Shown: positions 14,671 through 23,552 of the stretch, one piece after another
How positions within the stretch are numbered: position 1 is the stretch's first letter
How the letters are laid out: every line of letters starts with the position of its first letter
Origin: CAJBNH01 sp964447285
GTDB taxonomy: Bacteria; Myxococcota_A; UBA9042
NCBI GenBank assembly: GCA_964447285.1
Contig: CAYURO010000005.1
Location: 139,878 to 203,877, forward strand
Length of the DNA: 64,000 bases
Direction: 5' to 3'
Notes under the pieces: generated by a model
Told to the model about the DNA's origin: nothing
Seen by the model: only the letters and a program-made list of their open reading frames with translations
Databases searched by the model: none
Program-made: the position numbers and the translations under genes

Positions 14671-16400
14671 GGCGGCCCCTCAGACTCGGCCGGAGCGGCG
14701 ACGGCAAACGGTGGCAGGTGGATGCGTTCACCGCCGCGGATGCGGACCCACTCGGCGTCGGTGGCCCAGCGCACGTATTTGAGCGGGTGCTTGTCTTCGC
14801 GGTGCGGCTCCAGCCCGACGACGTAGGGGCGCACCAGCGTGGTGTTGGTGTAGTGGAACATCGGCAGGTACGGCAGGTCGCGGTCGAGGATCAGTTCTGC
14901 CTTGCGGATCAGTGCATTGCGAGGGTCGCGACGGGTCTCGGCGCGGATCGCGTCGACCGTGGCGTCAAAGTCAGGGCTGCGGTAGCCGGAGTAGTTGGCC
15001 TCCGCATCGCTGCGGAAGACCTCGAGGAACGTCAATGGATCCGGGTAGTCGGCGCACCAGGATGACCGACCGATGGCGAAATCGCCCGCCTGCAGCCGCT
15101 TGAGCATCGAGCCCCACTCCTGACTTGCGACCGTGACGCGCACGCCCAGGTGGTCCCAAAGGTCGCGCTGGATGACCTCGGCGATCAGTCGCTGACCGTC
15201 GCCCGTGTTGTGCAGCAGCTCGATCGGCGGCAGTCCCAAGCCCTTCGGATAGCCCGCCTCGGCCAACAGCTGGCGCGCCCGCTCGACGTCGTACGACGGC
15301 ACCTGCAGCGCGTGGTAACCATGCGAAGCGCCAAACAGATCCGGCATCGCCGTGCCCGCCGCAGGTTGTCCGCCTCGCAGCACGTGGCGCGACAGCCGCT
15401 CGCGGTCGATCGCCAGCATCAGCGCCCGCCGCACCCGAGGGTCGTTCAGCGGTGGGCGGTCCACGCGCAGGCTGTAGTAGTACGTGCACAGCTTGGGGTC
15501 CGAGCGCACATCGACGCGGTGCGCCCCCAGCAGCGACGGCACCTTGTCGATCGGCAGCGCGCGGTCGCCCAGCCACTGGGTCCGGCCGACCTCGTACCAG
15601 TCGAGCGCCGTCTGGTCGTCGTCCGAAAGCAGCACACGCACTTCGTTCAGAAACACCGACGACGCATCGAAGTACCTGGGGTTGCGTCGCAAAGTGGCAC
15701 GCACCCGCGGCTGGTCCTCGACCAACAGGAACGGGCCGTTGGACACCAGATGCTCGGGGCGCGTCCAGTCCAATCCCCACCGCTCGATCACGTGCCGGGG
15801 CGTCGGGGCATAGGCCAGCTCGCACACCAGCTCGTCGAAGAACGGCGTCGGGTGGTCGAGGGTGACTTGCAGCGTCCGCTCGTCCAAGGCGTGCACGGCG
15901 ACCGTCTCCGGGTCGGTCGTCTCGCCCGCGTGGAAGGCCTTGGCCCCCTTGATGAACCACAGCAGCTGCGCCGACCGCGAGGCCGTCTTGGGGTCCAGCA
16001 CGCGCCGCCAGCTCCAAACGAAGTCCTGCGCGGTCAGCGGAGTCCCGTCGCTCCACACCAGGCCTTCGCGCAGGTGGAAGGTCCAGACCAGACCGTCGGG
16101 GCTTTGCTCGTGGTGGGTGGCCATCGCGGGAACAGGCGGGCCGTCGCCACGGTTGTAGGTGTACAACCCCTCGAACACGTTCAGCATCAAGTGCTGGCCG
16201 GCGGTCTCGGCGATGCGCGCGGGGTCCAGAAACTCATGGGCACTGCTGGCCAGCGAGAACACCCGCGTCCGGGGAGCTGCCTCGTCCAGCAGCTGCGCGT
16301 TGCGGCGCGCGCCAGCGTCCGGGTCGTGGCCGCAGCTGGCGACCAGCACGCAGCCGACCGTCGCAACGAACCACCAGCTTGAGGGGAGTGCCCGGGGCAT
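14667..16400 (-). CDS. Peptide-type ABC transporter solute-binding lipoprotein (SBP_bac_5)
   Basis: 577 residues. A signal peptide with lipobox (LVASC, Cys about 22) anchors it as a lipoprotein. The body fits family 5 extracellular binding proteins (OppA/DppA): LMLNVFEGLYTYN, a VWTFHLREGLVWSDGTPLTAQDFVWSWRRV block with the family signature, and SYKLC-like and RRALMLAIDRERL segments. Such proteins capture oligopeptides, nickel or glycosides and deliver them to the OppBC pore. It is the first gene of the operon, overlapping the permease start by 4 nt. I start it at the ATG 16398-16400, just upstream of the hydrophobic signal; the frame continues to 16514 without a better start. The ATPases must be encoded elsewhere. 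Confidence 0.88.
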   Translation of the reverse strand: MPRALPSSWWFVATVGCVLVASCGHDPDAGARRNAQLLDEAAPRTRVFSLASSAHEFLDPARIAETAGQHLMLNVFEGLYTYNRGDGPPVPAMATHHEQSPDGLVWTFHLREGLVWSDGTPLTAQDFVWSWRRVLDPKTASRSAQLLWFIKGAKAFHAGETTDPETVAVHALDERTLQVTLDHPTPFFDELVCELAYAPTPRHVIERWGLDWTRPEHLVSNGPFLLVEDQPRVRATLRRNPRYFDASSVFLNEVRVLLSDDDQTALDWYEVGRTQWLGDRALPIDKVPSLLGAHRVDVRSDPKLCTYYYSLRVDRPPLNDPRVRRALMLAIDRERLSRHVLRGGQPAAGTAMPDLFGASHGYHALQVPSYDVERARQLLAEAGYPKGLGLPPIELLHNTGDGQRLIAEVIQRDLWDHLGVRVTVASQEWGSMLKRLQAGDFAIGRSSWCADYPDPLTFLEVFRSDAEANYSGYRSPDFDATVDAIRAETRRDPRNALIRKAELILDRDLPYLPMFHYTNTTLVRPYVVGLEPHREDKHPLKYVRWATDAEWVRIRGGERIHLPPFAVAAPAESEGPP

Positions 16401-16540
16401 GGTCGGCCACTGTAAGGCATGCCCGATCGGTTGCAAGCGGTCCGGTTCCACAGCGCGGCGCTGCCGTTGACCACCCCCGGTGCCGGTGCAATCCTGCGTG
16501 ACCGCGCCCGTCACGTCTTTCGGGCCGGCAGGACTTCCAC

Positions 16541-17854
16541 ATGCGCAAGAACTTCGTCCTGGACACCAACGTGCTCTTGCACGACAGCCACTGCTTGCAA
16601 GCCTTTGCCGACAACGTGGTCAACATTCCGATCTACGTGATCGAGGAGTTGGATACTTTCAAGAAGGACCAGAGCGAGTTGGGGCGCAACGCCCGTCACG
16701 TCGCCCGCGAGATCGACGACTGTCGCGTGAACGGCAACTTGCGCGAGGGCGTTCCCATCGCGAACGGCGGCATCGTCCGTGTGGTCCTCGAGCGCGCCAA
16801 GCTGCCGACCGATTTCGCGTTGGGCCACGAGATGGACACGTCGATCTTGGCCGTCGCGCTGCACTTGAAGAAGACCGAGCCCGATGTGCCCGTGGTGTTC
16901 GTGTCGAAGGACACCAACCTGCGTATCCGCGCTGACGCGCTGGGGCTGCACGCCGAAGACTATGACCGTGAGGGCAAGGACATCTCGGAGGTCTACAGCG
17001 GCACGGCTGAGGTCGAGGTGGACCCCGAGCTGATCGACCTGATCTACGCAGAGGGCGGCTTCGAGCGGACCCGGCTGGGCAACGTCGAGCTGTACGCCAA
17101 TCAATACCTGACCTTGCGAAGCTCGGTCGCGGCCAACAAGACGGCGCTCGCGCGGGTGGCGGGGGACCGCATCGAACCCGTGCTGCGAACCCGAGGCCCG
17201 GTGTGGGGCGTGCAGCCGCGCAACCGCGAGCAGACGTTCGCCTTGGACCTACTGCTGCGCGACGACATCCAGATGTGCACGCTGCTGGGCAAGGCGGGCA
17301 CCGGCAAGACGCTTTTGGCGCTGGCGGCCGGCCTGCATCAGGTCACCGACGGCGAGAAGTTCCGCAAGCTGCTGGTCAGTCGTCCGATCTTCCCGATGGG
17401 CAAGGATCTGGGCTTCCTGCCCGGTTCTGTCAGCGAAAAGCTGAGCCCGTGGATGCAGCCGATCCACGACAACATCGACTTCCTGACCGGCCTGAACAGC
17501 GGCAAGGGGCAAAAGGCATTTTCGTACAATGACTTCGTGCAACAGGGCATGTTGGAGGTCGAGCCGCTGACCTACATCCGCGGCCGCTCGCTGCCGTCGG
17601 TCTACTTCATCGTCGACGAGGCGCAGAACCTGACGCCGCACGAGGTCAAGACGGTGCTGACCCGCGTCGGCCACGGCACCAAGATCATCTTCACCGGCGA
17701 CCCCTACCAGATCGATCACGCCTATCTGGACAGCGTGAACAACGGCCTGACGTATCTGGTCGAGAAGTTCAAGAGCGAGCCGCTGGCCGGCCACGTCACG
17801 CTGACCAAGGGCGAGCGGTCGCCGCTGGCTGAGCTCGCCGCCAACATCCTCTAG
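16541..17854 (+). CDS. PIN-PhoH ATPase (PhoH2/YlaK type)
   Basis: 437 residues. Residues 1-140 are a PIN-type RNase domain with its acidic residues (Asp8 in LDTN, Glu35/Glu36, Asp124 in VSKDTNLR). Residues about 225-437 are a PhoH P-loop ATPase with Walker A GKAGTGKT (250-257), RPIFPMGKDLGFLPG, and Walker B VYFIVDEAQN (354-363) followed by TGDPYQID. The combination is the PhoH2 arrangement, which links RNA unwinding to PIN ribonuclease cleavage; B. subtilis YlaK is the classical member. The length is standard. It starts 140 nt from the divergent binding-protein gene. The specific RNA targets are unknown. Confidence 0.93.
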   Translation: MRKNFVLDTNVLLHDSHCLQAFADNVVNIPIYVIEELDTFKKDQSELGRNARHVAREIDDCRVNGNLREGVPIANGGIVRVVLERAKLPTDFALGHEMDTSILAVALHLKKTEPDVPVVFVSKDTNLRIRADALGLHAEDYDREGKDISEVYSGTAEVEVDPELIDLIYAEGGFERTRLGNVELYANQYLTLRSSVAANKTALARVAGDRIEPVLRTRGPVWGVQPRNREQTFALDLLLRDDIQMCTLLGKAGTGKTLLALAAGLHQVTDGEKFRKLLVSRPIFPMGKDLGFLPGSVSEKLSPWMQPIHDNIDFLTGLNSGKGQKAFSYNDFVQQGMLEVEPLTYIRGRSLPSVYFIVDEAQNLTPHEVKTVLTRVGHGTKIIFTGDPYQIDHAYLDSVNNGLTYLVEKFKSEPLAGHVTLTKGERSPLAELAANIL

Positions 17855-18002
17855 GTCCTGCCCCGTCGGACTCGCTGCCTGCACGTTTCGGTCGCGTTCG
17901 CGCTGGCCGAGGCGTGGCACGTTGGGTAAGCTCCGTCGGCTCTGCGCGCCCTGGGCAGGGGACGCGGGACCACCTTCCTCTCTAGAAAAAGGTAAGAAAG
18001 AC

Positions 18003-18713
18003 ATGGGTTTCAGGGGGTTTCTGTGCGTGGGTGCGGCCGGGCTGGTGTCGGTTGCGGGATTCTCGGCAACGGCGGCTGCGGCCCCCAAATCGGGCGCTGC
18101 GGCCCTTTCAGCGGCGTATCTCGGCGCCTCGCCTCGCGACGTTGCGGTGCTGGCGACGGCGGTGCCCCAGTCGCGGGAAGGCATGGCCGGCTCGGCGGCG
18201 CTGGTACGGGTCGACGACGGGTCGGATGGCGGCAACCCGGCATGTCACGTGGTCGCGTTCGCGGGTCGTCCGTCGGCTCCCATCAAGGTCGAGGCCGCGA
18301 CGCGCCTGTCCACGTGCCCTCGGTTTGAGAAAGACAAGAGCAAGGGCGTTCGATTCGAGCGCATCGCGCTGGGAGCCCGTCGGGGAGCGTGGCTGGTCCG
18401 GCTCGAGACCGCGCGCGTCGACAGCATCGCCAAGGGCATCGAAACCCAGACGCTGTGGGCACTTCTGGCGTCCAACGCTCAGGACCCGACGCCGCAGCAG
18501 GTGTGGGAGCGGGCTTCGACGACCTTCAAAAGCCGCGAGGACGCGCGCCTGAATCAGGCCGAACAGTGCGAGGCTCCCGTCGTGCGCGGCGGCAGTGACC
18601 CGGAGGTGCTCGAGCTGCCCTGCGAGACCGAGACGATGCTCGGCACGCTTCCCAAGCGCCAACGCCAGGTGTTTCGTTACTTGTGGGAAGGTGACCGGTT
18701 CCGCGCCGAATAG
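18003..18713 (+). CDS. Hypothetical secreted protein
   Basis: 236 residues from the ATG directly before a clear signal peptide (MGFRGFLCVGAAGLVSVAGFSATAAAAP, cleavage after about residue 24). The frame is open back to 17922 but that part is not signal-like. The mature protein has four cysteines, one pair of which could bond. I recognise no domain. It ends beside a 19-bp direct repeat and is convergent with the HAD phosphatase gene, with the stops 29 nt apart. Confidence 0.65.
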   Translation: MGFRGFLCVGAAGLVSVAGFSATAAAAPKSGAAALSAAYLGASPRDVAVLATAVPQSREGMAGSAALVRVDDGSDGGNPACHVVAFAGRPSAPIKVEAATRLSTCPRFEKDKSKGVRFERIALGARRGAWLVRLETARVDSIAKGIETQTLWALLASNAQDPTPQQVWERASTTFKSREDARLNQAEQCEAPVVRGGSDPEVLELPCETETMLGTLPKRQRQVFRYLWEGDRFRAE

Positions 18714-18749
18714 TCCGCTGCGGTCACTGCAGTCCGCTGCGGTCACTGC
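18712..18749. repeat. 19-bp perfect direct repeat between convergent genes
   Basis: Two adjacent identical 19-bp copies of agtccgctgcggtcactgc span the stop codons of two convergent genes. The first copy begins at the stop region of the secreted-protein gene and the second encodes the C-terminal residues of the HAD gene on the other strand. It may be a slippage duplication. It is not an obvious terminator. Confidence 0.85.
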
Positions 18750-19432
18750 AGTGGGTGCACCGTCTGGACCGTGGTGCCGCGAGCCAGCGGGACCAGCATC
18801 TCGAATCGGTCGAGCGCGAAATCCGCTCCCATGCCGCGCACATACAGCCCACTCTGGGCGTGGTCAACCAGCGCACATCGGATGCCAGCGTGGCGCGCGG
18901 TCTCTAGATCGATGCGCGTACTGCCGACCATCAGCGTGGCGTCCGGCTGCGCGCGCATCCACTCGATCAACTGCAGCAGCCCCGACGGGTCCGGCTTGCG
19001 GCGCAGCTTGTCCTCACCCGCGACCATGAAGTCGAAAAAGTGGGCGATGCCGAACTGTTCCAGCAGCTTCATGGACGGTGCCTGAGGCTTGTTGGTCAGC
19101 AGGCTCATGTGCACGCCGGCGTCGGCCAGGGTCACCAGCGTCGCCAGCACACCGGGATACAGATACGCCTTGGTTCCCAGATGGCGAGCATAGCGGTCGC
19201 GGAACGACAGCAGCACCTCAGACAGTTCGAGGTCCGTCATCGTCGGGCCAGTGCCGCAGAACGCGGAACGCAGCAACCCGCGCAGCCCCAGCCCGGACCA
19301 CTGCCGGACCTGCTCGATCTCGAGGGGATGGCGACCGTGTTCGTCCAGCGTCTCATTGAGGGCGACGGTCAGGTCTTCGAACGTGTCGACCAGCGTGCCG
19401 TTCAAGTCGAGGATCAAGTGGGGATAGCGCAT
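18743..19432 (-). CDS. HAD phosphatase of phosphoglycolate-phosphatase type, altered motif I
   Basis: 229 residues. HAD superfamily with a helical cap domain (subclass I): motif I at the N terminus (LILDLNGTLVDT, residues 6-17), motif II SLLTNKPQ with Thr near 111, a Lys in RRKPDP near 149, and the VGSTRIDLETARHAG segment where motif III/IV acids are expected. The usual second Asp of DxD in motif I is Asn11 here, and the usual GD of motif IV reads GSTRID, so the general acid/base is missing. It may be a weak or non-phosphatase member. The start is the ATG at 19430-19432, with no strong ribosome site. A 12-base homopolymer lies 20 nt upstream. Confidence 0.78.
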   Translation of the reverse strand: MRYPHLILDLNGTLVDTFEDLTVALNETLDEHGRHPLEIEQVRQWSGLGLRGLLRSAFCGTGPTMTDLELSEVLLSFRDRYARHLGTKAYLYPGVLATLVTLADAGVHMSLLTNKPQAPSMKLLEQFGIAHFFDFMVAGEDKLRRKPDPSGLLQLIEWMRAQPDATLMVGSTRIDLETARHAGIRCALVDHAQSGLYVRGMGADFALDRFEMLVPLARGTTVQTVHPLQ

Positions 19433-19452
19433 GACTCTGCTCGTGACCCGGC

Positions 19453-19464
19453 GGGGGGGGGGGG
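19453..19464. repeat. 12-base G homopolymer upstream of HAD gene
   Basis: Twelve consecutive G on the plus strand (C on the coding strand of the HAD gene) lie 20-32 nt before its start codon. Such tracts can vary in length by slippage and change promoter or leader spacing, but they are also common sequencing or assembly error sites. A second 12-G tract lies at 45097-45108 beside the scaffold gap, which favours caution. Confidence 0.8.
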
Positions 19465-19686
19465 CGGTGCGGGCGGGCGCCTGTGCGCCCTTGCGGTCGG
19501 CCTCGCGGAATCGCAGGTTTCGGCGCGATGCGCAACAGCTTTTTCGCCTGAAGAGACGGCCTTTCACGGTGACGATCGCCTCGGCCTGAGGCAGCGCGAA
19601 CCGCCAGCCTCGCCAACGCCGTTGCCAACCGCGGTGTTGCGGGGTACGGTCGCGCCACCGGCCAACGCCGGGACCCGGAGGGTGGC

Positions 19687-20625
19687 TTGGCAGCGCGGTT
19701 TTCCGGTCCCCGTCGCCTTGATCACGCCGACGCGTCGCGGCTCGTCTGGCGTTCGCTTGCCACTGTTGTTGTCGTGCTGCTGGCGGGCGTGGCTCCTGCC
19801 TGGGCTGCTGCGGCCGTTCCGGTACCCCTCACTCCCCTTGAGACTCCTGAACAGGGAGGTCGCCCGCGCGTCCCCGGCGAAGCGTCGCCACCGCCCGGAG
19901 CGCGACTGACCGATCCGCAGGCACCATCTACACTTCCGCCCCCGGCTCCGCGGTCGGCTCCTGCCACTTCCGCGCCCGCCACACCCGTCGCTGCTGCTCC
20001 CGTCCCCGCCTTGCCGGCCGTACGCCGCGTCGGTCCCGTGGATCCGTCGTTCGACCGCATCGAGGTGCAGGTGGGCGGCGCTTGGTTGCCCGACGCTGTC
20101 TGGGGTTGGCTGTCGGCGCGCGACCAACACCCGCTGCTGGCTGGACTGGCCGTCGATGCGAGTTGGTTGCACCCGCTGTCGCCGACGGGCGCACTGGCGG
20201 TTCGGGTCGGCGTGATCGTGCCCAACATCCCGGACGCCAACTGGTCTGCGTCGGATGCTTCGGTGGACCCGCTGTATACGCAGGTGGGCTTGACCGTCAT
20301 CGACCTGACCGCGGGCTATGCTTGGCGCAAGTCGCTGACCGGACCGCTTGCCTGGACAGCGCGGGGCGAGGTTGGCGTGATGTTCCTGGCGGGCAGCGTG
20401 GACCAGACCGAGACGCTGCCTTCCTGCCCCGCCGACCAGGCCGAGACCTGCGCGCACTGGCGGGTGGCGGGGCGCAGCGAGCTTGCGTTGCCCAGTCCGG
20501 TGCTGCCGACGTTGCGGGCCACCACCGGCCTGGAGTACCGCTTCGCCGACCGCGCCGCCTTGTCGCTGGAGGCTGGTCTGCGCGGTACGCCGTGGCTGGG
20601 CGCCGGAGCCTCGGTCGGATTCTAG
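19687..20625 (+). CDS. Proline-rich secreted protein with probable outer-membrane beta-barrel
   Basis: 312 residues from a TTG start with GGAGG a few bases upstream. A signal peptide with a long charged n-region is followed by a hydrophobic stretch (SLATVVVVLLAGVAPAWAAAA, cleavage near residue 41). Residues about 45-120 are Pro/Ala/Thr rich. The C-terminal 200 residues alternate polar and aromatic or aliphatic residues in beta-barrel fashion (VQVGGAWLPD, LAVDASWLHPL, LTVIDLTAGYAWR, ARGEVGVMFL, ALSLEAGLRGTPWLGAGASVGF) and end in Phe, as outer-membrane proteins do. One Cys pair is near 252-260. No named family. It is followed, about 180 nt later, by bamD, part of the machinery that inserts such barrels. 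Confidence 0.65.
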   Translation: MAARFSGPRRLDHADASRLVWRSLATVVVVLLAGVAPAWAAAAVPVPLTPLETPEQGGRPRVPGEASPPPGARLTDPQAPSTLPPPAPRSAPATSAPATPVAAAPVPALPAVRRVGPVDPSFDRIEVQVGGAWLPDAVWGWLSARDQHPLLAGLAVDASWLHPLSPTGALAVRVGVIVPNIPDANWSASDASVDPLYTQVGLTVIDLTAGYAWRKSLTGPLAWTARGEVGVMFLAGSVDQTETLPSCPADQAETCAHWRVAGRSELALPSPVLPTLRATTGLEYRFADRAALSLEAGLRGTPWLGAGASVGF

Positions 20626-20802
20626 AGCTTCGACACCCCGTGACCCCCAGAACCGAACGAACAAGCGGACCTGCACGCCTTGTCGGGTGGGTGGCGGGCT
20701 TCTCTGCGCTTGACGCCAGACCCCAGATCCCGCACGCTCTTGCGTCCTTTGGCGACCCAAGTCCGATGTGAGTCGGGCCAGGATCCGGACAACCGAGGCG
20801 AT

Positions 20803-21717
20803 GTGAACGCTCAGCACACCCACAATAGCACAGCGGCGAAAGGGCTTTTCCTTTTGCTGATTGCGGGGTTGACGGCATGCGGCGGAGCGGCCCCACAGAC
20901 CGCCGAGTCCGCCGTGGCTGAGGCTGAGCAGATCTACGTCGACGGCATGGAGCACTTGTCGGGCGGCTCCATGATCGAGGCCGAGCAGGAGTTCCAGAAG
21001 CTCCTGACGATGCCGTCGTACCTGACCGTCACGTCGCTTGCGCTTTTGCGCTTGGGTGACGCGCAGTTTTATCAGGCCAAACACCAAGAGGCGATCGAGA
21101 CCTACCAGTCGTTCGCCCAGCGCCACGACGGGTCCGAGAACGTGCCGTACGCGATGTTCATGTCGGCCAAGGCGCAGGTCGAGCTGGCTCCTGGCGATCT
21201 GTGGTTCATGCCGCCGGCGGAAGAGCTGGACCTGTCGGCTGTGGCCCAGGCGCGATCGCAGCTGGAACGCTTCATTCGGCAGTACCCGAAGTCCCGCTAC
21301 GCCACCGAGGCGCTGGTCCTTCGCGACCGCTGCATCGGTCTGGAGTGGCAACACCACAGCTACGTGATTGGCTTCTACGTCGAGCGTGGCAAGTGGATGG
21401 GCGTCGTGTTCCGGCTGCATCAGGCGATGCAACTGTTTCCCGCCCGTGCGCACACGCTGGAGAATTACGCCTTGCTTGCGCGCGCTTACACCGAGCTGGG
21501 GTGGCGTACACGGGCGATCGAGGTCTGGCAGGCGATCGCGACGCGCTGGCCGGCCACCGCCGAAGGGCAGCGTGCAACTGCGGAAATGAACGAGCTTCGC
21601 GCCAAGATCGAAGCGGCACGCGCCAAGGGCGAGCCAGCTGAGATGCCTGCGGACCTGCCACCGACCGCGGCCTTCAAGCCCGAGCTGCAGGACCGAAAAG
21701 GGCGCGACATCGACTGA
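20803..21717 (+). CDS. bamD: BamD outer-membrane assembly lipoprotein
   Basis: 304 residues from a GTG start preceded by GAGG; an ATG-type frame extension to 20680 is not lipoprotein-like. The lipobox is LTAC (Cys about 25) after LFLLLIAG. The rest consists of TPR helices in the BamD pattern: YVDGMEHLSGGSMIEAEQEFQKLLTMPS, LLRLGDAQFYQAKHQEAIETYQSFAQRH, a linker with ARSQLERFIRQYPKSRYATEA, and further repeats. BamD is the essential lipoprotein partner of BamA that recruits unfolded beta-barrels. The C-terminal 40 residues are Ala/Glu/Lys rich and disordered. The length is somewhat above E. coli BamD (245). Confidence 0.83.
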   Translation: MNAQHTHNSTAAKGLFLLLIAGLTACGGAAPQTAESAVAEAEQIYVDGMEHLSGGSMIEAEQEFQKLLTMPSYLTVTSLALLRLGDAQFYQAKHQEAIETYQSFAQRHDGSENVPYAMFMSAKAQVELAPGDLWFMPPAEELDLSAVAQARSQLERFIRQYPKSRYATEALVLRDRCIGLEWQHHSYVIGFYVERGKWMGVVFRLHQAMQLFPARAHTLENYALLARAYTELGWRTRAIEVWQAIATRWPATAEGQRATAEMNELRAKIEAARAKGEPAEMPADLPPTAAFKPELQDRKGRDID

Positions 21718-21868
21718 GGCGATGGGGAGGGTTCCCCTTCGTCCCTACCGGGCCGCGATGTGCGGCCCAGCCACGGCTCGAACGGCACCGCACACGGCGG
21801 GCACGAACGGGCCACCGAACGTCGGCAGAAGGCCAAGGCCACCTGACCGGCGATGCGAGGAAGACACC

Positions 21869-22312
21869 ATGGCAAACAGCAAGAAGGGCACCAAGCAGCA
21901 GGCTGCCATCACCCCCAAGCAGAAGGTCGCGAAGGCGTTTGGCAGCAAGGCCGCGCTGGTCGACAAGATCATCGCCCTGATCGGCGACGCCCCCGAGGGC
22001 AGCCGCAGCGCACTGAATCAGGTCTCGAACAGCCGCCTGATCTCGCACCACCGCGCCACCGCGCGCATGGTCGAGCTCTTCGGCTCCCGCGACGGCGCGA
22101 TCACGGCCGTCCTAGCCGTCCGCTTCCCCAAGGGCGCCCCTGAGGGCGAGCGCGCGCGTCTCGCGGACCTGAGCCCCTGGCGCCTGATGGACACGCACCG
22201 TCAGGCCGTCGATGGACAGAAGGCTGCCGCCATCGCCGCCGTCAAGGCCGAGAAGGCAGCGAAGCTGCGCGCCGTCCGTCGCGCCAAGCAGATCGCGGGC
22301 CGCAAGGCGTAA
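21869..22312 (+). CDS. Small basic alanine/lysine-rich protein, unknown
   Basis: 147 residues, no signal peptide, strongly basic. Residues 1-15 are Lys/Gln rich. The middle (KVAKAFGSKAALVDKIIALIGDAPEGSRSALNQVSNSRLISHHR) looks like a compact helical domain. The C terminus (QKAAAIAAVKAEKAAKLRAVRRAKQ) is a Lys/Ala/Arg helix like those of histone-like or ribosome-associated proteins. A GAGGAAG ribosome site is 7 nt before the ATG and a strong terminator follows, so it is a well-formed monocistronic gene. Nucleic-acid binding is a guess from composition only. Confidence 0.65.
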   Translation: MANSKKGTKQQAAITPKQKVAKAFGSKAALVDKIIALIGDAPEGSRSALNQVSNSRLISHHRATARMVELFGSRDGAITAVLAVRFPKGAPEGERARLADLSPWRLMDTHRQAVDGQKAAAIAAVKAEKAAKLRAVRRAKQIAGRKA

Positions 22313-22345
22313 CGCGGTCGGCTTGCGAATTTGACGCAAGGAAAT

Positions 22346-22387
22346 CGAGGGCTTCGGTTGGCAACGACCGAGGCCCTCGGTCGTTTT
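22346..22387 (+). terminator. Intrinsic terminator after the small basic protein gene
   Basis: A 13-bp stem (22346-22358 with 22367-22379, one G-U pair) with an 8-nt loop is followed by gtcgtttt. It lies 33 nt beyond the stop codon of the gene ending at 22312. Confidence 0.85.
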
Positions 22388-22486
22388 GACGCGATGCGTC
22401 ATATTGTCGTGGCGGATTGCCCCGAAGAGGAGTAGACTTCTTCACCTTCCACGGGCTCCGGACAGCCCGCGGCTGGAGGTCACTGC

Positions 22487-23518
22487 ATGTCGGTTCGCGC
22501 ACTCCCCCCCGCTCGGCTCCCAGGACATGTTCTTCTTGCGTTGCTAGGACTTGCGTCGGCCGCCTGGCTCAGCGCCTGCTCGGACGGCACGCCACAGACC
22601 ATCTACGTCTACCTGGACAGCCAGCCGGGCGAGACGCTGGACGCGTCGGGGGACACGACGCCTTCGGACACCAGCGCCGACACCAGCGAGGACACCCAGC
22701 TCATCGACTTCGGCCCTACTGTGGATGTCGAGGACACGGGCGATGCCGACTGGAGCGATCTGCTGGACCCGCCCGACATGGGGCAGGACACGCCGGACGT
22801 CATCTACACGGCGCCCGTCGGCAACCTGTTCGCGCACACCAAGGACACCCTCTACAAGCTGGACCCGGACAAGAAGGCGTTCGTGCTGGTCGGCAAGTTC
22901 AAGTTCGACAAGAACGAAGGCTTGATGACCGACATGGCGATCGACCAGTACGGCATCATCTTTGCCGTCACGCACGACCACCTGTTCACCTGCGACATCG
23001 CGACGGCTGCGTGCAAGTGGAAGGCGTCGCTGCCCAGCCCCTTCAACGCGATGACGTTCGTGCCCAAGGGCGTGCTCGACCCCGCCGAGGATGTGCTGGT
23101 CGGCATCGCGGACGAGGGCGACTGGTGTCGCATCGATGTCACGGGCACCACCACCAAGATCACCAAGCTCGGCACCTACGGCGGCACATGGCTGTCCAGC
23201 GGCGACGCATTTTCCGTTGATGGCATCGGCACCTACGCGACCCTGAAGAAGTCGAACAGCACGGAAGACACGCTGGTGCGCGTCGAACCCAAGACCGGCA
23301 AGATCCTGCAGTTCGTGGGCGGTACCGGCGTCAAGAACCTGTTCGGCTTGGCATGGTGGGGCGGCGTGTTCTACGGCTTCAGCAGCGACGGCAACGTGTA
23401 TGAGTTGAACGTCGACACCGGCAAGGCCACCAAGACCACCGCGATGAAGACGCCCACCGGCGTGGCGTGGTGGGGCGCTGGCGTCAGCACTCGCGCGGCT
23501 GGGAAGATTACGCAGTAG
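22487..23518 (+). CDS. Lipoprotein with acidic Asp/Thr linker and propeller-like domain
   Basis: 343 residues. The signal peptide ends in a lipobox (WLSAC, Cys about 31). The mature N terminus is an Asp/Thr/Ser-rich linker (about residues 45-115, with runs such as SDTSADTSEDT). From residue 105 the sequence has short repeated beta-strand blades (GNLFAHTKDTLYKLD, GLMTDMAIDQYGIIFAVTHD, LFGLAWWGGVFYGFSSDGNVYELN, TGVAWWG), consistent with a beta-propeller-like sensor or structural domain on the cell surface. GGAGG lies 7 nt before the ATG. No enzyme motif. It belongs with three other linker lipoproteins in this window (46570, 60295, 62368). Confidence 0.75.
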   Translation: MSVRALPPARLPGHVLLALLGLASAAWLSACSDGTPQTIYVYLDSQPGETLDASGDTTPSDTSADTSEDTQLIDFGPTVDVEDTGDADWSDLLDPPDMGQDTPDVIYTAPVGNLFAHTKDTLYKLDPDKKAFVLVGKFKFDKNEGLMTDMAIDQYGIIFAVTHDHLFTCDIATAACKWKASLPSPFNAMTFVPKGVLDPAEDVLVGIADEGDWCRIDVTGTTTKITKLGTYGGTWLSSGDAFSVDGIGTYATLKKSNSTEDTLVRVEPKTGKILQFVGGTGVKNLFGLAWWGGVFYGFSSDGNVYELNVDTGKATKTTAMKTPTGVAWWGAGVSTRAAGKITQ

Positions 23519-23552
23519 GCCGAGCTTCTCTCGGTGACGCGCGTCGACTCCG

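Noticed and set aside
19564..21453. Minus-strand open frame of about 630 codons
   Set aside because: Covers the barrel-like gene and bamD in antisense; both of those have start signals and family support.
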